NCBI GenBank assembly: GCA_937889015.1
Contig: CALARR010000214.1
Coordinates: forward strand, 1 to 64,000
Direction of reading: 5' to 3'
Length of the DNA: 64,000 nucleotides
DNA from: an uncultured Planctomycetales bacterium
GTDB taxonomy: Bacteria > Planctomycetota > Planctomycetia > Pirellulales > Thermoguttaceae
Positions within the stretch are counted from its first letter, which is position 1, and the number at the start of each line of letters is the position of its first letter. Shown one piece after another: positions 50,904-60,516 of the stretch. The notes under the pieces were generated by a model. It was not told the origin of the DNA. It was given only the letters and a program-made list of their open reading frames with translations, and did no database searches. The position numbers were made by a program, and so were the translations under genes.

Positions 50904-50936
50904 CGGCTATTTCCGGCAGCCGCTGGCGGTGGCCGC

Positions 50937-51818
50937 CTACGTGGCGTAGTAGGCCGCTACGGGCAGGCTCGTTCGCTCGCGGATCTGGTCCACGATGGCG
51001 TCCACCTCGGCGTTCGGCAAGGGTGTCACCCAACGCTCGGCCGGGCCGCGGACCACGGTGTGGACCTGCACCAATTTGATCTGGCCGCCGGCCGCAAGGA
51101 TCTCCTGCAGGCGGTCGCCGTAGGCCTGCAACTCGGCCTTGTCGGGCCCTCGGCCGCGGATGCGCATGAACAGCGACTGCACGACGATCGGCCGCAGTCG
51201 GGCGGCGGACTGCAGGTTCTCCAGGATTCGCCGGAAGGGGATCACGGTGCGCGCGATTTCGAGGTAATAGGCCTCCGTTCCCGCGTCGAGCTTGGCCCAC
51301 ACCTCGCCGTTGTTGGCGTCCAGCAATTCCAGCGCGCGGCGCACTCGTTCGCGGTGGAACATCGTGGCATTGGTGATCAACACCAGCTTCGCCGAGTCCA
51401 GGCGGTGGCGGCGGCGCACCTCGGCGCAGGCCGCGACCGCCTGGTCGAAGTTCGGAAAGGTGGTCGGCTCGCCATCGCCGCTGAAGGCAATGTCGTTCAG
51501 CCGCCGCAATTCGGCCGGAGTGGCCCGGAAACGAGTCTCCTCGTAGATCCGTTCCGAGACGACCAGGTTGACCATTCGCTCCAGTTCGTCGCTCAGCACA
51601 CCGATGTCCACGGGTTGCTTGAGGGCGGCCTGGCGCCGGTCGACCTGGCAATAGACACAGTCAAAGTTGCAGATCTTGTCCGGGTTGAGATTGATGCCGA
51701 TCGAGAGGCCCCCGGCCCGGCGGCTGAGCACCGGGTAGACATAGCGGTTGGCCTCGAAGGTCCGTTGATGGGCCTCGAACAGCATGCGCGCAGACCCGGA
51801 AGCAGCCGAATCGTGCAT
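50937..51818 (-). CDS. Radical SAM protein, function unknown
   Basis: A 293-residue radical SAM enzyme with CNFDCVYC (Cys50, Cys54, Cys57) as the [4Fe-4S]-SAM motif and IAFSGDGEPTTFP as the SAM-binding GGE-like strand. The pattern resembles the stand-alone radical SAM proteins related to the wyosine-synthesis and Fe-S oxidoreductase group. No auxiliary cluster or SPASM domain is visible. It is followed downstream only by the terminator and lies 40 bp from a conserved small gene upstream on the same strand. Substrate unknown. Confidence 0.88.
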   Translation of the reverse strand: MHDSAASGSARMLFEAHQRTFEANRYVYPVLSRRAGGLSIGINLNPDKICNFDCVYCQVDRRQAALKQPVDIGVLSDELERMVNLVVSERIYEETRFRATPAELRRLNDIAFSGDGEPTTFPNFDQAVAACAEVRRRHRLDSAKLVLITNATMFHRERVRRALELLDANNGEVWAKLDAGTEAYYLEIARTVIPFRRILENLQSAARLRPIVVQSLFMRIRGRGPDKAELQAYGDRLQEILAAGGQIKLVQVHTVVRGPAERWVTPLPNAEVDAIVDQIRERTSLPVAAYYAT

Positions 51819-51858
51819 CAGGAGCCCTCCGGGAACCGCCGGCGGCTTACCGTGGGGT

Positions 51859-52131
51859 TCACGCGCGACGAATTACGGTGAACTCGTCGAGCGTGACGGC
51901 GGTCAATTCGCCGTCAGCCAGTTCCAGCAAGATCACGTCGCTGAACACCTTGTCGTCAAAGTTCCGCTCGAAATGCAGGCCGTGGCGCCGGCGTTCGGTG
52001 CGGAGCACCACGCCTGCGGTCTTGGCTTTCCAACTCCGAGCCCCGACCGTAACCGCGCGTTCGACCTCAATGCGGTCGCCGGGGGTGAGTTCGTCGAAAA
52101 GCTGTGCGTTGTCGCGCCTTCGCAGCACCAT
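51859..52131 (-). CDS. Small conserved-looking protein, function unknown
   Basis: A 90-residue product with alternating beta-strands (GDRIEVERAVTVGARSWKA, AGVVLRTERR, DVILLELADGELTAVTLDEF). The composition and strand pattern suggest a small beta barrel. It is transcribed just upstream of the radical SAM gene (40-bp gap), so the two may be co-expressed. No family is recognised. Confidence 0.68.
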   Translation of the reverse strand: MVLRRRDNAQLFDELTPGDRIEVERAVTVGARSWKAKTAGVVLRTERRRHGLHFERNFDDKVFSDVILLELADGELTAVTLDEFTVIRRA

Positions 52132-52473
52132 GCGATTCTCCCGGAACTTGCCAAAGCCTTGGGCTCTGGTCGGTAGGGCCGCAACGGTTCACCAGCCATC
52201 CGGCTACGAACAGAGAGGCATGGAACACAGCCTTTCTGCTCGGAAAACCCGCTCCGACAGGACCGCCACCCACCGCTTGTGAAAAGCGGCCGGCAAACCG
52301 CGGTCGCCAGCCGGGAAGAAAAGCGATTCGCACCAACTCTATTGTGCCCATTTCGGGTCACGTGACAAGATCGTAAGCCTTTGGTTAGGGCAAAAACTGG
52401 TGCGTAGACCCCTCTGGCGGGCGTACTTGGAAAACCGGGCCCAGGTGAAACGCATCGCTCCGAAACGCCGAGA
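52132..52473. other. Intergenic, no gene seen
   Basis: 342 bp between galE and the small protein gene, both on the minus strand. It should contain the promoter of the small protein/radical SAM pair. No repeat or RNA gene is visible. Confidence 0.5.
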
Positions 52474-53475
52474 TCAATCGACTTCGGCCCGGCCGTAGCC
52501 CTCGGGATGCTGCGAGAACCAACGCCAGGCTGTAGCGACGATCTCGTCCAGATCGGTGCAGCGCGTGGACCACTCCAACTCGCGGTGGATTTTGCCTGGA
52601 TCGGCAAACAAAATTGCCGGGTCGCCCGGCCGGCGCGCCCCGTACTCCAGACGGAGCTTGCGCCCCGACACGCGCTCGGCCGAATCGATCACTTCCTTGA
52701 CCGAATAGCCCCGGCCAATGCCCAGGTTATAGAATCGGCCATCGCCCGGGCGCAGGGCCTGCATGGCCGCGATGTGCGCCGCACACAGGTCTTCCACGTG
52801 GATGTAGTCGCGGATGCACGTCCCGTCGGGCGTGGGATAGTCGGTGCCGAAAACCGTCACTTTTTCTCGCAGGCCCAGCGCGGCCTGCAGCAGGACCGGA
52901 ATCAGGTGCGTTTCCGGGTGATGATCCTCGCCCAGCGTGCCGTCGCTCGCCGCGCCGGCCACGTTGAAGTACCGCAAGGCGACAAACGAAAACTCCGCAT
53001 TGGCCGCCAGATAGTCCTTGAGCATCCGCTCCACGCACCACTTCGACCAGCCATAAGGGTTGATCGGTTGCTGAGGCATGGTTTCCACGATGGGCGTGGC
53101 CTGAGGTTCGCCGTAGGTGGCACAGGTGGAGCTGAACACGAACCGACGAACCCCGGCCGCGTCCATGGCGCGCAACAGGCTCAACGCGCCGGACGTATTG
53201 TTGAGATAGTAGTCCAGGGGGCGGGTGACCGACTCGCCCACATACGCCAGGGCGGCAAAGTGCATCACGCAATCCACCGCATGCCTGCGCAACAGGTCGG
53301 TCAGCCCGGCTTGATCGGCCAAGTCCATCTGCACGAAGGTGGCCTGCCGGTCCACGGCCTGGCGGTGGCCACGGTAGAGATTGTCGACCGTCACGACCCG
53401 ATGGCCCGCCTGGATCAACTGCCGCACGGCATGCGATCCAATGTAGCCGGCTCCCCCGGTCACCAATACGTTCAT
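52474..53475 (-). CDS. galE: UDP-glucose 4-epimerase
   Basis: A 333-residue extended SDR that interconverts UDP-glucose and UDP-galactose for surface glycans and galactose metabolism. It has the NAD motif TGGAGYIGSH (residues 6-15), the catalytic YGWSK (Tyr141, Lys145) and the GalE-type segments SSTCATYGEP and PTPDGTCIRDYIHVEDL. The ATG at 53475 starts directly at the Rossmann motif; the longer open frame upstream is not conserved-looking. It lies 125 bp downstream of nifV but is not functionally tied to nitrogen fixation. Confidence 0.96.
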   Translation of the reverse strand: MNVLVTGGAGYIGSHAVRQLIQAGHRVVTVDNLYRGHRQAVDRQATFVQMDLADQAGLTDLLRRHAVDCVMHFAALAYVGESVTRPLDYYLNNTSGALSLLRAMDAAGVRRFVFSSTCATYGEPQATPIVETMPQQPINPYGWSKWCVERMLKDYLAANAEFSFVALRYFNVAGAASDGTLGEDHHPETHLIPVLLQAALGLREKVTVFGTDYPTPDGTCIRDYIHVEDLCAAHIAAMQALRPGDGRFYNLGIGRGYSVKEVIDSAERVSGRKLRLEYGARRPGDPAILFADPGKIHRELEWSTRCTDLDEIVATAWRWFSQHPEGYGRAEVD

Positions 53476-53600
53476 CCGACACTCCTCGACGGTTACGGCC
53501 TTGGGATGACAGTCTCGGGCCGTATTGAACGGTATGGCCGCCCGTGTGTCAACTACGAAGCCGGCCACTTGGCGTGCGCCAGGCCAGCCTTCCAGGCCGC

Positions 53601-54632
53601 TCAGCTCAGCGTTTGAACCTGGGTGCAAGACAGGTACTGTCGTGCCGCACGGCCCGAGTGTTTGCCCAGCACCACTTCGCTTGGGCCGCGTCCGACGCTT
53701 TCGGGCGCAAAGGGTTCGTAGGTCCGGCGATCGGCCAGCAGGGCGTGCACATGAATGCCCGATTCATGCCGGAAAGCGTCGCGTCCGGTGATGGGCTTGC
53801 TCGGCCCCAGTGGCCGGCATGCGGCCTCCGCCACCAACTCGGACAGGCCGCGAAAGGCTTGGGGATCGACGCCGCACGAGCGCTGGGTGGTCAATCGCAA
53901 AGCCATGACCAGTTCCTCCAGCGGTGCGTTGCCAGCCCTTTCGCCCAGGCCGTTGACCGTCACATCGACGCTGTCCGCCCCGGCCAGGACCGCGGCCAGG
54001 CTGTTGGCCGTAGCCATGCCCAGGTCATTGTGGGCGTGGAACCCCAAGGCCAATTCGGGTTCCGCGTTCCGCAGCCGGCAGATGACCTTCTGCACCTGGA
54101 ACGGATTCCACACGCCCACCGTGTCGGCCAGCCGGAAGCGATCGGCGCGCGCCAGCCGCGCCAGTCGAGCACAGCGTGTCAAGAAGCCCGGCGCGGCGCG
54201 CGATGCGTCTTGCGCACCGACGGACACGAACGCAAACCGCGACCGGGCATAAGCCACAAGGGTTGCGATCCGCTCCAGGGCCCAGGCCGGGGTCTTGCCC
54301 AGGGCCCGGAGCTGGATCGACGACACTGGCACCGAGACATGCACCGCCTGCAGTCCGCACTCCGCTGCCCGGTCCACGTCCTCGGTCCGCATGCGGCACC
54401 AGGCCGTCAGCCGGCATCTCAATCCCAAGCCGATCACGGCCCGGATCGCTTCCATCTCCGCACGGCCCATGGCCGGCGTGCCGATCTCCAGCTCCGGCAC
54501 GCCAGCCTGGGCGAGGCAACGCGAAATGGCCAGCTTGTGGGATAGCGAAAAAGCAACGCCGGGCGCCTGCTCGCCGTCGCGCAGCGTCGAATCGACCAGC
54601 CAGACCGTCGGGTTGCCTTGCAGTTGAGACAT
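53601..54632 (-). CDS. nifV: Homocitrate synthase
   Basis: A 343-residue enzyme of the DRE-TIM metallolyase family that condenses acetyl-CoA with 2-oxoglutarate to homocitrate, the organic ligand of FeMo-co. The motif DSTLRDGEQAPGVAF opens the barrel, the HAHNDLGMATAN stretch gives the metal-binding His pair, and GHG-type DGLG is represented by VNGLGERAGN. The C-terminal segment SGIHVHALL is that of NifV/isopropylmalate synthases. Its place at the end of the nif cluster argues for homocitrate rather than isopropylmalate synthase. ATG at 54632 chosen; a TTG at 54650 is possible. Confidence 0.93.
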   Translation of the reverse strand: MSQLQGNPTVWLVDSTLRDGEQAPGVAFSLSHKLAISRCLAQAGVPELEIGTPAMGRAEMEAIRAVIGLGLRCRLTAWCRMRTEDVDRAAECGLQAVHVSVPVSSIQLRALGKTPAWALERIATLVAYARSRFAFVSVGAQDASRAAPGFLTRCARLARLARADRFRLADTVGVWNPFQVQKVICRLRNAEPELALGFHAHNDLGMATANSLAAVLAGADSVDVTVNGLGERAGNAPLEELVMALRLTTQRSCGVDPQAFRGLSELVAEAACRPLGPSKPITGRDAFRHESGIHVHALLADRRTYEPFAPESVGRGPSEVVLGKHSGRAARQYLSCTQVQTLS

Positions 54633-54663
54633 AGGACACGCTCGCCGCAAACGGAGAATGGAT

Positions 54664-54966
54664 TCAAGTCATGAGCAACTCGGGCACCGACTGCTCCTGC
54701 TCGATCGCGTCGAGGATCTGGTCGAGCTTCGCCACGGTCAGCTCGTGATACCACCACTCCTGCGGATAGATCACCAGGATCGGCCCCTTTTCGCACACGT
54801 TCAGGCAACTGGTGGTCGACACGATGGCGTCGATGCCGCGGTCGGCTACCTCCGTCTGCAAATGATTGAGCAACTCGCGCGAGCCCTTCCGGTTGCACGA
54901 GCCCTGCGGGTCGCCGTTGACGCGAAAACTATTGCAGAGCAGGAAGTGATACTGAGGTTTGTGCAT
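54664..54966 (-). CDS. Thioredoxin-like [2Fe-2S] ferredoxin
   Basis: About 100 residues from the ATG at 54966. Four cysteines are arranged as in thioredoxin-fold [2Fe-2S] ferredoxins: CNSFRVNGDPQGSC near the start and CLNVC near residue 55, followed by the segment EKGPILVIYP. Such ferredoxins often accompany nif genes and may feed electrons to nitrogenase or to cofactor assembly (NifB, NifEN). It is embedded between nifB and nifV on the same strand. The frame is open to 55032 and would overlap nifB; I prefer the ATG where the conserved fold begins. Confidence 0.9.
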   Translation of the reverse strand: MHKPQYHFLLCNSFRVNGDPQGSCNRKGSRELLNHLQTEVADRGIDAIVSTTSCLNVCEKGPILVIYPQEWWYHELTVAKLDQILDAIEQEQSVPELLMT

Positions 54967-55001
54967 GATGGCAGTGATCTCAAGAGAGGTTGTGGGGGAG
55001 G

Positions 55002-56261
55002 TTACATACATCCTTGCCCGTTGCCGGAGCATCCGGCGCCGCAGCGGTGCTCGCGCCGCAGCGGGCTGCGGATCGGAAGGCCGCGGAACACGGCTTCCAG
55101 GCCTTCTTCAATCAGGCCTTCCATGAGCACGACGTCGATGCCTTGCCCGCCGAGGGTGGTCACCGGTGACTGGCCTGCCCCGGACGTGAGGATCGCCCGG
55201 CAATCGTGCAGCGTCGCGGCCAGATCGCGCCAGCGCTGGGCGCCTCCGCCGGGCGAGGGCGCCGCCCTGGTTTCCACCAGTTCATAGCCCTCGGCAGTCT
55301 GCCGAAAGATCAGCAGGCGCTCCGCTTCGCCCAGGTGCTGGTTGACCAACATGCCTTCCAGGCTGGCCACGGCCACGTACGGCCTGGCCGGCTGCGCTCG
55401 GGGCGTCTGAGCCGCCTGGCGCAGGCACTCGATGATCTCCGCACGCGCGGGTTCACCCAGCAAGCCTACCGCGTCGGCTCGGCAACGCGTGCAATGCCGC
55501 ATCAGGGGCAGATATTGGCCCAATTGTTCGCGCACCACGTGCATGGTCGAAGCGTCGGGCGTGGGGATATGGGCGAAAGGCGTATCCGCCACCGGGTACA
55601 ACGGCACGCAGTTGATCAGGTCGGCGCCCATCTCGGCCATGCAGCGCGCCACCTCGGGTGCGTGTTGGTCGTTGACGCCGGGGATGAGGATCAAGTTGAT
55701 CTTCACGGTCAGTCCCGCGCGCTTCAGGGCGTGCAGCGACTCTTGTTGGCGCTGCCACAGGATCTCGGCTCCCTCCAGCCCGCGGCTCATGCGTTTGCGG
55801 TCGCGGACCCAGGCGTAGATCCGCGCCCCGATCGCCGGGCCCACGGCATTGACCGTGAGCGTGACGTGGCTCACCTGCAATTCGGCCAGTTCGGCGGCAT
55901 GGGGCGCTACGGCCAGCCCGTTGGAGGCCACGCACAGCAGCATCTCTGGGAATCGCTTTCGCACCAGGCGCAGAGTCTCCAGGGTGCGGTCCGGCGTGGC
56001 AAAGGGATCGCCCGGCCCCGCGATGCCCACCACGCTGATGCGCGGGTCGCGCTGGACGACCGCCTCCAGGTAGCTCAGGGCCTGTGCGGGCGTGAGTACC
56101 TGGCTGGTCACCCCGGGCCGGCTCTCGTTGGCGCAATCGTACTCGCGCCGGCAGAAGTTGCACTGCACGTTGCAGTCCGGAGCCACGGGCAGGTGAATCC
56201 GCGCGAAGCGGTGCCGCGCCTCGTCGTTGAAACACGGATGTCGGTGCAGATCCAGGGTCAT
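55002..56261 (-). CDS. nifB: NifB, radical SAM FeMo-cofactor core synthase, with C-terminal NifX-like domain
   Basis: A 419-residue protein. The radical SAM motif is CNVQCNFC (Cys30, Cys34, Cys37) in the context PVAPDCNVQCNFCRREYDC, and HPCFNDEARH near the N-terminus holds the His/Cys ligands of the K clusters. GIAGPGDPF is the SAM-binding strand. From about residue 305 a NifX/NafY-like cluster-binding domain is fused, ending in a Cys-rich CGAGCSGNGQGCM tail. NifB makes NifB-co, the [8Fe-9S-C] precursor passed to NifEN. It starts 13 bp past nifN. Confidence 0.97.
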   Translation of the reverse strand: MTLDLHRHPCFNDEARHRFARIHLPVAPDCNVQCNFCRREYDCANESRPGVTSQVLTPAQALSYLEAVVQRDPRISVVGIAGPGDPFATPDRTLETLRLVRKRFPEMLLCVASNGLAVAPHAAELAELQVSHVTLTVNAVGPAIGARIYAWVRDRKRMSRGLEGAEILWQRQQESLHALKRAGLTVKINLILIPGVNDQHAPEVARCMAEMGADLINCVPLYPVADTPFAHIPTPDASTMHVVREQLGQYLPLMRHCTRCRADAVGLLGEPARAEIIECLRQAAQTPRAQPARPYVAVASLEGMLVNQHLGEAERLLIFRQTAEGYELVETRAAPSPGGGAQRWRDLAATLHDCRAILTSGAGQSPVTTLGGQGIDVVLMEGLIEEGLEAVFRGLPIRSPLRREHRCGAGCSGNGQGCM

Positions 56262-56274
56262 GGCAACCTCGCGC

Positions 56275-57642
56275 TCACATGTAGGAGTATCCGATCGGAG
56301 AGTTGTCTTGCGATTGCTCGATCAGGGCGTTGGCCATCCGGTCGAACAACTGCTGGGCTCCCCGATAGCCGATGTGCAGCAGACGCGGGCCGTCGATACG
56401 GTCGTGGATTGGAAAACCCACGCGGACCAACGGCACACCCAGGCGTCGCGCCATTCCGTACCCCTTACTGCTGCCCACGATCAAATCGCAATGCGCGGCG
56501 CGCGCCTGCTGTTCGATCTCGACGAAATCCACGCCCTCCAGAATGCAGGCGCTGTCCAGTTCGGGCGCCATAGCGACGATCTGTTGCCGCAGTCCGACAC
56601 CGCGTGTCCCCGTGGCGCATACGGCCGGCGCCATCCCTACTTCGACCAGCAGACCGACCAGGCCCAACACCAGGTCGGGTTCACCGTACACCACGGCCTT
56701 CTTGCCGAACACGTACTTGTGCGCATCGACGTAGGAATCGATCAGGCGACCGCGCTCGTCGCGGTGTTTCTGCGGCGTGCGGCGACCGCTCAACCGCTCC
56801 AGCGCGGCGAAGAAGCGGTCGCTGTGGGTCACCCCGATCGGGGCCGGCAGCGGAATATGTTGCACGCCGAATCGCGCGGACAGCAACCCGGCGGCGGAGC
56901 GTTCGGGATCGCCCCACGCTCCCAGTTCGATGCTCGCCTGGGCCGCTCCGCTGCGGCGCACGGCATCCAGCGGCGTTCCGCCCGGCGGCATGCGCTGGTA
57001 TTCGTCCCACGCCTGGCCGTCGAGCGTCTCGCTGTAGTCGGGCAGGAGGATCGATTCCAGTCCGAAGTCGGCCACAATCTCTTTGAGGTACCGCAGGTCG
57101 GCCGGCGAGATGATGCCCGGCATCAGATTGACGGCCGCGTGGCGCGGCCCGGGCTGGGCCAGGACGTCGACCGTCGCACGCACAGCCGCCCGGAAACCCT
57201 CGGCGTGCGTGCCCGAGAAACTGGGCGTTGCCACGTGAACCACCGGGCACACTCGGCCGCGCATCTCCCCCATGACCTGTCGCACCAGCATGGGCACGTC
57301 TTCGCCGATGGTCTCGGCCAGGCAGGTGGTGGCCAGGCCGATCATCTGCGGCGCGTATTGGCGGACGACGTTTTCCAGCCCTACGCGCAGGTTCTCTCGG
57401 CCGCCGAACACGGCTGCCGCCTCGCCGAAGCTGGACGAAGCGATGTCCAGTGGCTCTTTGAAATGGCTGATCGTGTAGCGGCGGATGTAGGTCGCGCAGC
57501 CTTGCGAACCGTGCAGGAAGGGCACCGCCCCCTCGAATCCGCGAAAGGCCAGGCAGGCGCCCAGCGGTGCGCACAGCTTGCAGGAGTTGCGCGAGGCGGC
57601 AAACGCCGGCCCTTTTGTCGGATTGCTGAGAGCGGAGATCAT
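56275..57642 (-). CDS. nifN: NifN, FeMo-cofactor assembly scaffold subunit
   Basis: A 455-residue homologue of NifK that pairs with NifE in the scaffold where NifB-co matures to FeMo-co. The N-terminal CKLCAPLGACLA and the HGSQGC motif correspond to the cluster-binding cysteines of the NifK/NifN group. TTCLAETIGEDV is the following conserved strand. Its ATG overlaps the nifE stop by 4 bp (ATGA), so translation is coupled. Confidence 0.96.
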   Translation of the reverse strand: MISALSNPTKGPAFAASRNSCKLCAPLGACLAFRGFEGAVPFLHGSQGCATYIRRYTISHFKEPLDIASSSFGEAAAVFGGRENLRVGLENVVRQYAPQMIGLATTCLAETIGEDVPMLVRQVMGEMRGRVCPVVHVATPSFSGTHAEGFRAAVRATVDVLAQPGPRHAAVNLMPGIISPADLRYLKEIVADFGLESILLPDYSETLDGQAWDEYQRMPPGGTPLDAVRRSGAAQASIELGAWGDPERSAAGLLSARFGVQHIPLPAPIGVTHSDRFFAALERLSGRRTPQKHRDERGRLIDSYVDAHKYVFGKKAVVYGEPDLVLGLVGLLVEVGMAPAVCATGTRGVGLRQQIVAMAPELDSACILEGVDFVEIEQQARAAHCDLIVGSSKGYGMARRLGVPLVRVGFPIHDRIDGPRLLHIGYRGAQQLFDRMANALIEQSQDNSPIGYSYM

Positions 57643-59072
57643 CGTGACACCGGTTCTTTCGCTGGGGAGGCGCTGAGGAGGTCATCCGAAGACCGCTCGC
57701 CGTCACCCGGATTGCGGCGATAGGCCGTGCCGCGAGCCAGTCGCCACACGGGCGATTTGACCGAGGAGTGCACTTCGCGTGCGAAGTTCAGCATTCCCTG
57801 GAATCCCGCCAACGCTTCTTTGCGCTCGTGGTTGTGGTCGCAGAAGGCGATGCCCAGCTTGTAGGCGATGGGCCGCTCCTTGACGCCGCCGATCAGCAGA
57901 TCGACCTTCTGCTCCTGCAGGAATCGTGAAAGCTCCAAGGGGTTCGTGTCGTCGACCAGGATCGTGCCCTCGTCGCACAATTCGCGCAGCAACCGGTAAT
58001 CCTCCTGATTGCCCGTCTGCGATCCGGCCACAACCGTCGTCATCCCCAGCGTCCGCAGCGATCGGACCAGGGAGAAGGCCTTGAAGGCCCCGCCCGTGTA
58101 CACGGCCGCGCGCCGCCCCTGCAGGGCCTGCCGGTATTCACGCAGCCGCGGCAGGATGCCCGAAACCTCCTCGCTCACCAGTTGCCGCGCGCGGTCCGTC
58201 AATTGCGCATCGCCGAAGAACTCGGCCACGTCGTACAAGGCGCGCGACGTGTCTTCGATTCCGAAATACGACACGCGCACAAAGGGGATGCCGTATCGCT
58301 GCTCCATGTGCCGCGCCAGGTGGATCATCGAACCCGAGCACTGCACCACGTTCAACCTGGCCCCATGTGCCCGGCGGATGTCGTCCACGCGTCCGTCGCC
58401 GGTCATGGTCGACACCACCTGGATGCCCATGCGCTCGTAATAGCCGCGGATCATCCACGTCTCGCCGGCCAGGTTGAACTCGCCGAGGATGTTGATGCTT
58501 TGCGGGGCGATGCCGGCGGTAGGGCCGGTGCCGACCAGGGTGGCCAGCGCGTCGCAGGCCGCGCGATAGCCGTCCTTCTTCGTCCCTTTGAAGCCCTCGG
58601 AGTGGACCGGCAGCACGGGGATACCCCTTTCGGCCGACACACGTCGGCACACGGCGTCCACGTCGTCGCCGATCACGCCCACGATGCACGTGGAATAGAC
58701 GAAGGCCGCTTGGGGCTTGTAATGATCGATCAACTCTGAAAGGGCCTGATACAGCTTCTTCTCCCCGCCGAAGATCACCTCGCGCTCTGACAGGTCGGTG
58801 GAGAAGCTCATCCGGTGCAGTTCGCGGCCCGACGATAGCGCGCCGCGAATGTCCCAGGTGTAAGCCGCGCAGCCGATCGGTCCGTGGATCAGGTGCAGGG
58901 CGTCGGCGATGGGGTACAGCACGACGCGCGATCCGCAGAACACGCACGCCCTTTGGCTGACCGCGCCGGCCAGGCTGGGCTGTTCACAGACCATGTCGAA
59001 GGGATGGTCTCCCTTCTGATGAATCTGCGATTGTCTTGCCGCGAGAATGTCGATCATGGCTCCGTCATCCAT
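57639..59072 (-). CDS. nifE: NifE, FeMo-cofactor assembly scaffold subunit
   Basis: A 477-residue NifD-like protein. CVFCGSRVV with Cys43, HGPIGCAAYTW with Cys68, and STCIVGVIGDDV carry the cysteines of the permanent [4Fe-4S] cluster between NifE and NifN. QCSGSMIHLA holds the Cys at the FeMo-co ligand position. An ATG at 59057 is an alternative start. It follows nifK by 13 bp. Confidence 0.96.
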   Translation of the reverse strand: MDDGAMIDILAARQSQIHQKGDHPFDMVCEQPSLAGAVSQRACVFCGSRVVLYPIADALHLIHGPIGCAAYTWDIRGALSSGRELHRMSFSTDLSEREVIFGGEKKLYQALSELIDHYKPQAAFVYSTCIVGVIGDDVDAVCRRVSAERGIPVLPVHSEGFKGTKKDGYRAACDALATLVGTGPTAGIAPQSINILGEFNLAGETWMIRGYYERMGIQVVSTMTGDGRVDDIRRAHGARLNVVQCSGSMIHLARHMEQRYGIPFVRVSYFGIEDTSRALYDVAEFFGDAQLTDRARQLVSEEVSGILPRLREYRQALQGRRAAVYTGGAFKAFSLVRSLRTLGMTTVVAGSQTGNQEDYRLLRELCDEGTILVDDTNPLELSRFLQEQKVDLLIGGVKERPIAYKLGIAFCDHNHERKEALAGFQGMLNFAREVHSSVKSPVWRLARGTAYRRNPGDGERSSDDLLSASPAKEPVSR

Positions 59073-59085
59073 TCCAGGGAGGTGG

Positions 59086-60516
59086 TCACATCACCAACTC
59101 GAAGCTCTCTTCGGGCGACTGGCGGTCCTTGTGGTCCAGCAGGGCGTTGAGCATCATCTCCACCAATCGCATCGCGCCCCGGTAGCCGACCGTCGGGAAG
59201 TAGGAGTGTCCCACCCGGTCCAGGATCGGGAACCCATGCCGCACGAAGGGGGTGTTCTCGTCACGCGCGATGTACTTGCCGTAGGTGTTGCCGATCAGCA
59301 GGTCGACCGGCTCGTTCTTGATCCACTGGTGCATCAGGAACATGTCGGCCCCAGCCCCCTGACGGAACTTGGCCTCCGGCACGCGTCCCGCCAGGGCCGT
59401 TTCCATCCGCCGCTCGAAGTTCTTGCCCGGCGTACCGGTTACGACATACACCGGCCGCATGTCCAGGTCGGCCAGGAACTCGGTCAGCGACACAAGTTGG
59501 TCCGGGTCGCCCCACAGGGCGACGCGTTTGCGGTAGAAGTACTGGTGCATGTCGCTGATCAGGTCCACCAGGCGGCCCCGCTGGTCCAGGACCTCGGCAG
59601 GCACCGGCGCCCCGCTCTGCCGGCGGAGCAGGTTGACGAACCGGTCGGTGGCCTTCAGGCCGATCGGCAGTTCCAGCAGTTCCAGCGGCACCTTGAACTT
59701 CGTGTCCAGTTCGCGCCCGGCCACGGTCGAGGCCGAGGGGCCCAAACCGATCGTCAGTCGGCTGGCTGGCGTGATCGCCAGCCGATCCACCGTCACTCCG
59801 CCCTTGGGATAGAACAGCGGCTTGGCCGTCAGCGGCGAATCGAGCACGTCGGACGTATCGGGAAAGAGGATCGCGTCGACGCCCATGCTCTCGGCCAGGT
59901 ACTTGATCTCCCGCATGTCGGACGGTTCGACCCAGCCGGGGATCAGATTGACCGTACGGGTCTTCTCCCGGGCCGGCGCCGCGAAGCTGGTCACCATCGA
60001 CTTGACCATGGCCGCGAAGCCGGTCACGTGCGAGCCGACGTAGCTCGGCGTGTTGGCGTGGATCACCCGCTTGCCGGCGGGGATCTTTCCCTCCTCCTGG
60101 GCCTTGGCGATGATCTGCGTCAGGTCGTCGCCGATGGTTTCGGACAGGCACGTCGTGTGCACGGCGATGATGTCGGGATTGTAGATGCTGAAGATGTTGG
60201 TGATCGCCTGCATCAGGTTTGCCTGGCCGCCGAACACCGACGAGCCCTCGGTGAACGAACTGGTGGCGGCCATCACCGGCTCTTTGTAGTGCCGGGTGAG
60301 GGTGCTGCGATGATACGAGCAGCAGCCCTGCGAGCCGTGGCTATGCGGCAGGCAGTTGTGCAGGCCGAGGGCCGCGTACATGGCTCCGATCGGCTGGCAG
60401 GTCTTGGCCGGATTGATGGTCAAGGCCTGGCGTTCGACGACGTTGGGGGTGGTATGACGCAGAAGCACGGTAGGATTCTCCTGGGAGCCGCGCACGGCCC
60501 CCTTCAACAGGTTCAC
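59086..60516 (-). CDS. nifK: Nitrogenase MoFe protein beta subunit
   Basis: A 476-residue subunit. Three P-cluster cysteines are present: Cys40 (NPAKTCQPIGA), Cys65 (HGSQGC) and Cys123 (TTCLSETIGDD). It lacks about 30 N-terminal residues compared with Azotobacter NifK, as in Group II/III nitrogenases. It starts with GTG within the nifD stop (GTGA overlap), so the alpha and beta subunits are translationally coupled. Confidence 0.98.
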   Translation of the reverse strand: MNLLKGAVRGSQENPTVLLRHTTPNVVERQALTINPAKTCQPIGAMYAALGLHNCLPHSHGSQGCCSYHRSTLTRHYKEPVMAATSSFTEGSSVFGGQANLMQAITNIFSIYNPDIIAVHTTCLSETIGDDLTQIIAKAQEEGKIPAGKRVIHANTPSYVGSHVTGFAAMVKSMVTSFAAPAREKTRTVNLIPGWVEPSDMREIKYLAESMGVDAILFPDTSDVLDSPLTAKPLFYPKGGVTVDRLAITPASRLTIGLGPSASTVAGRELDTKFKVPLELLELPIGLKATDRFVNLLRRQSGAPVPAEVLDQRGRLVDLISDMHQYFYRKRVALWGDPDQLVSLTEFLADLDMRPVYVVTGTPGKNFERRMETALAGRVPEAKFRQGAGADMFLMHQWIKNEPVDLLIGNTYGKYIARDENTPFVRHGFPILDRVGHSYFPTVGYRGAMRLVEMMLNALLDHKDRQSPEESFELVM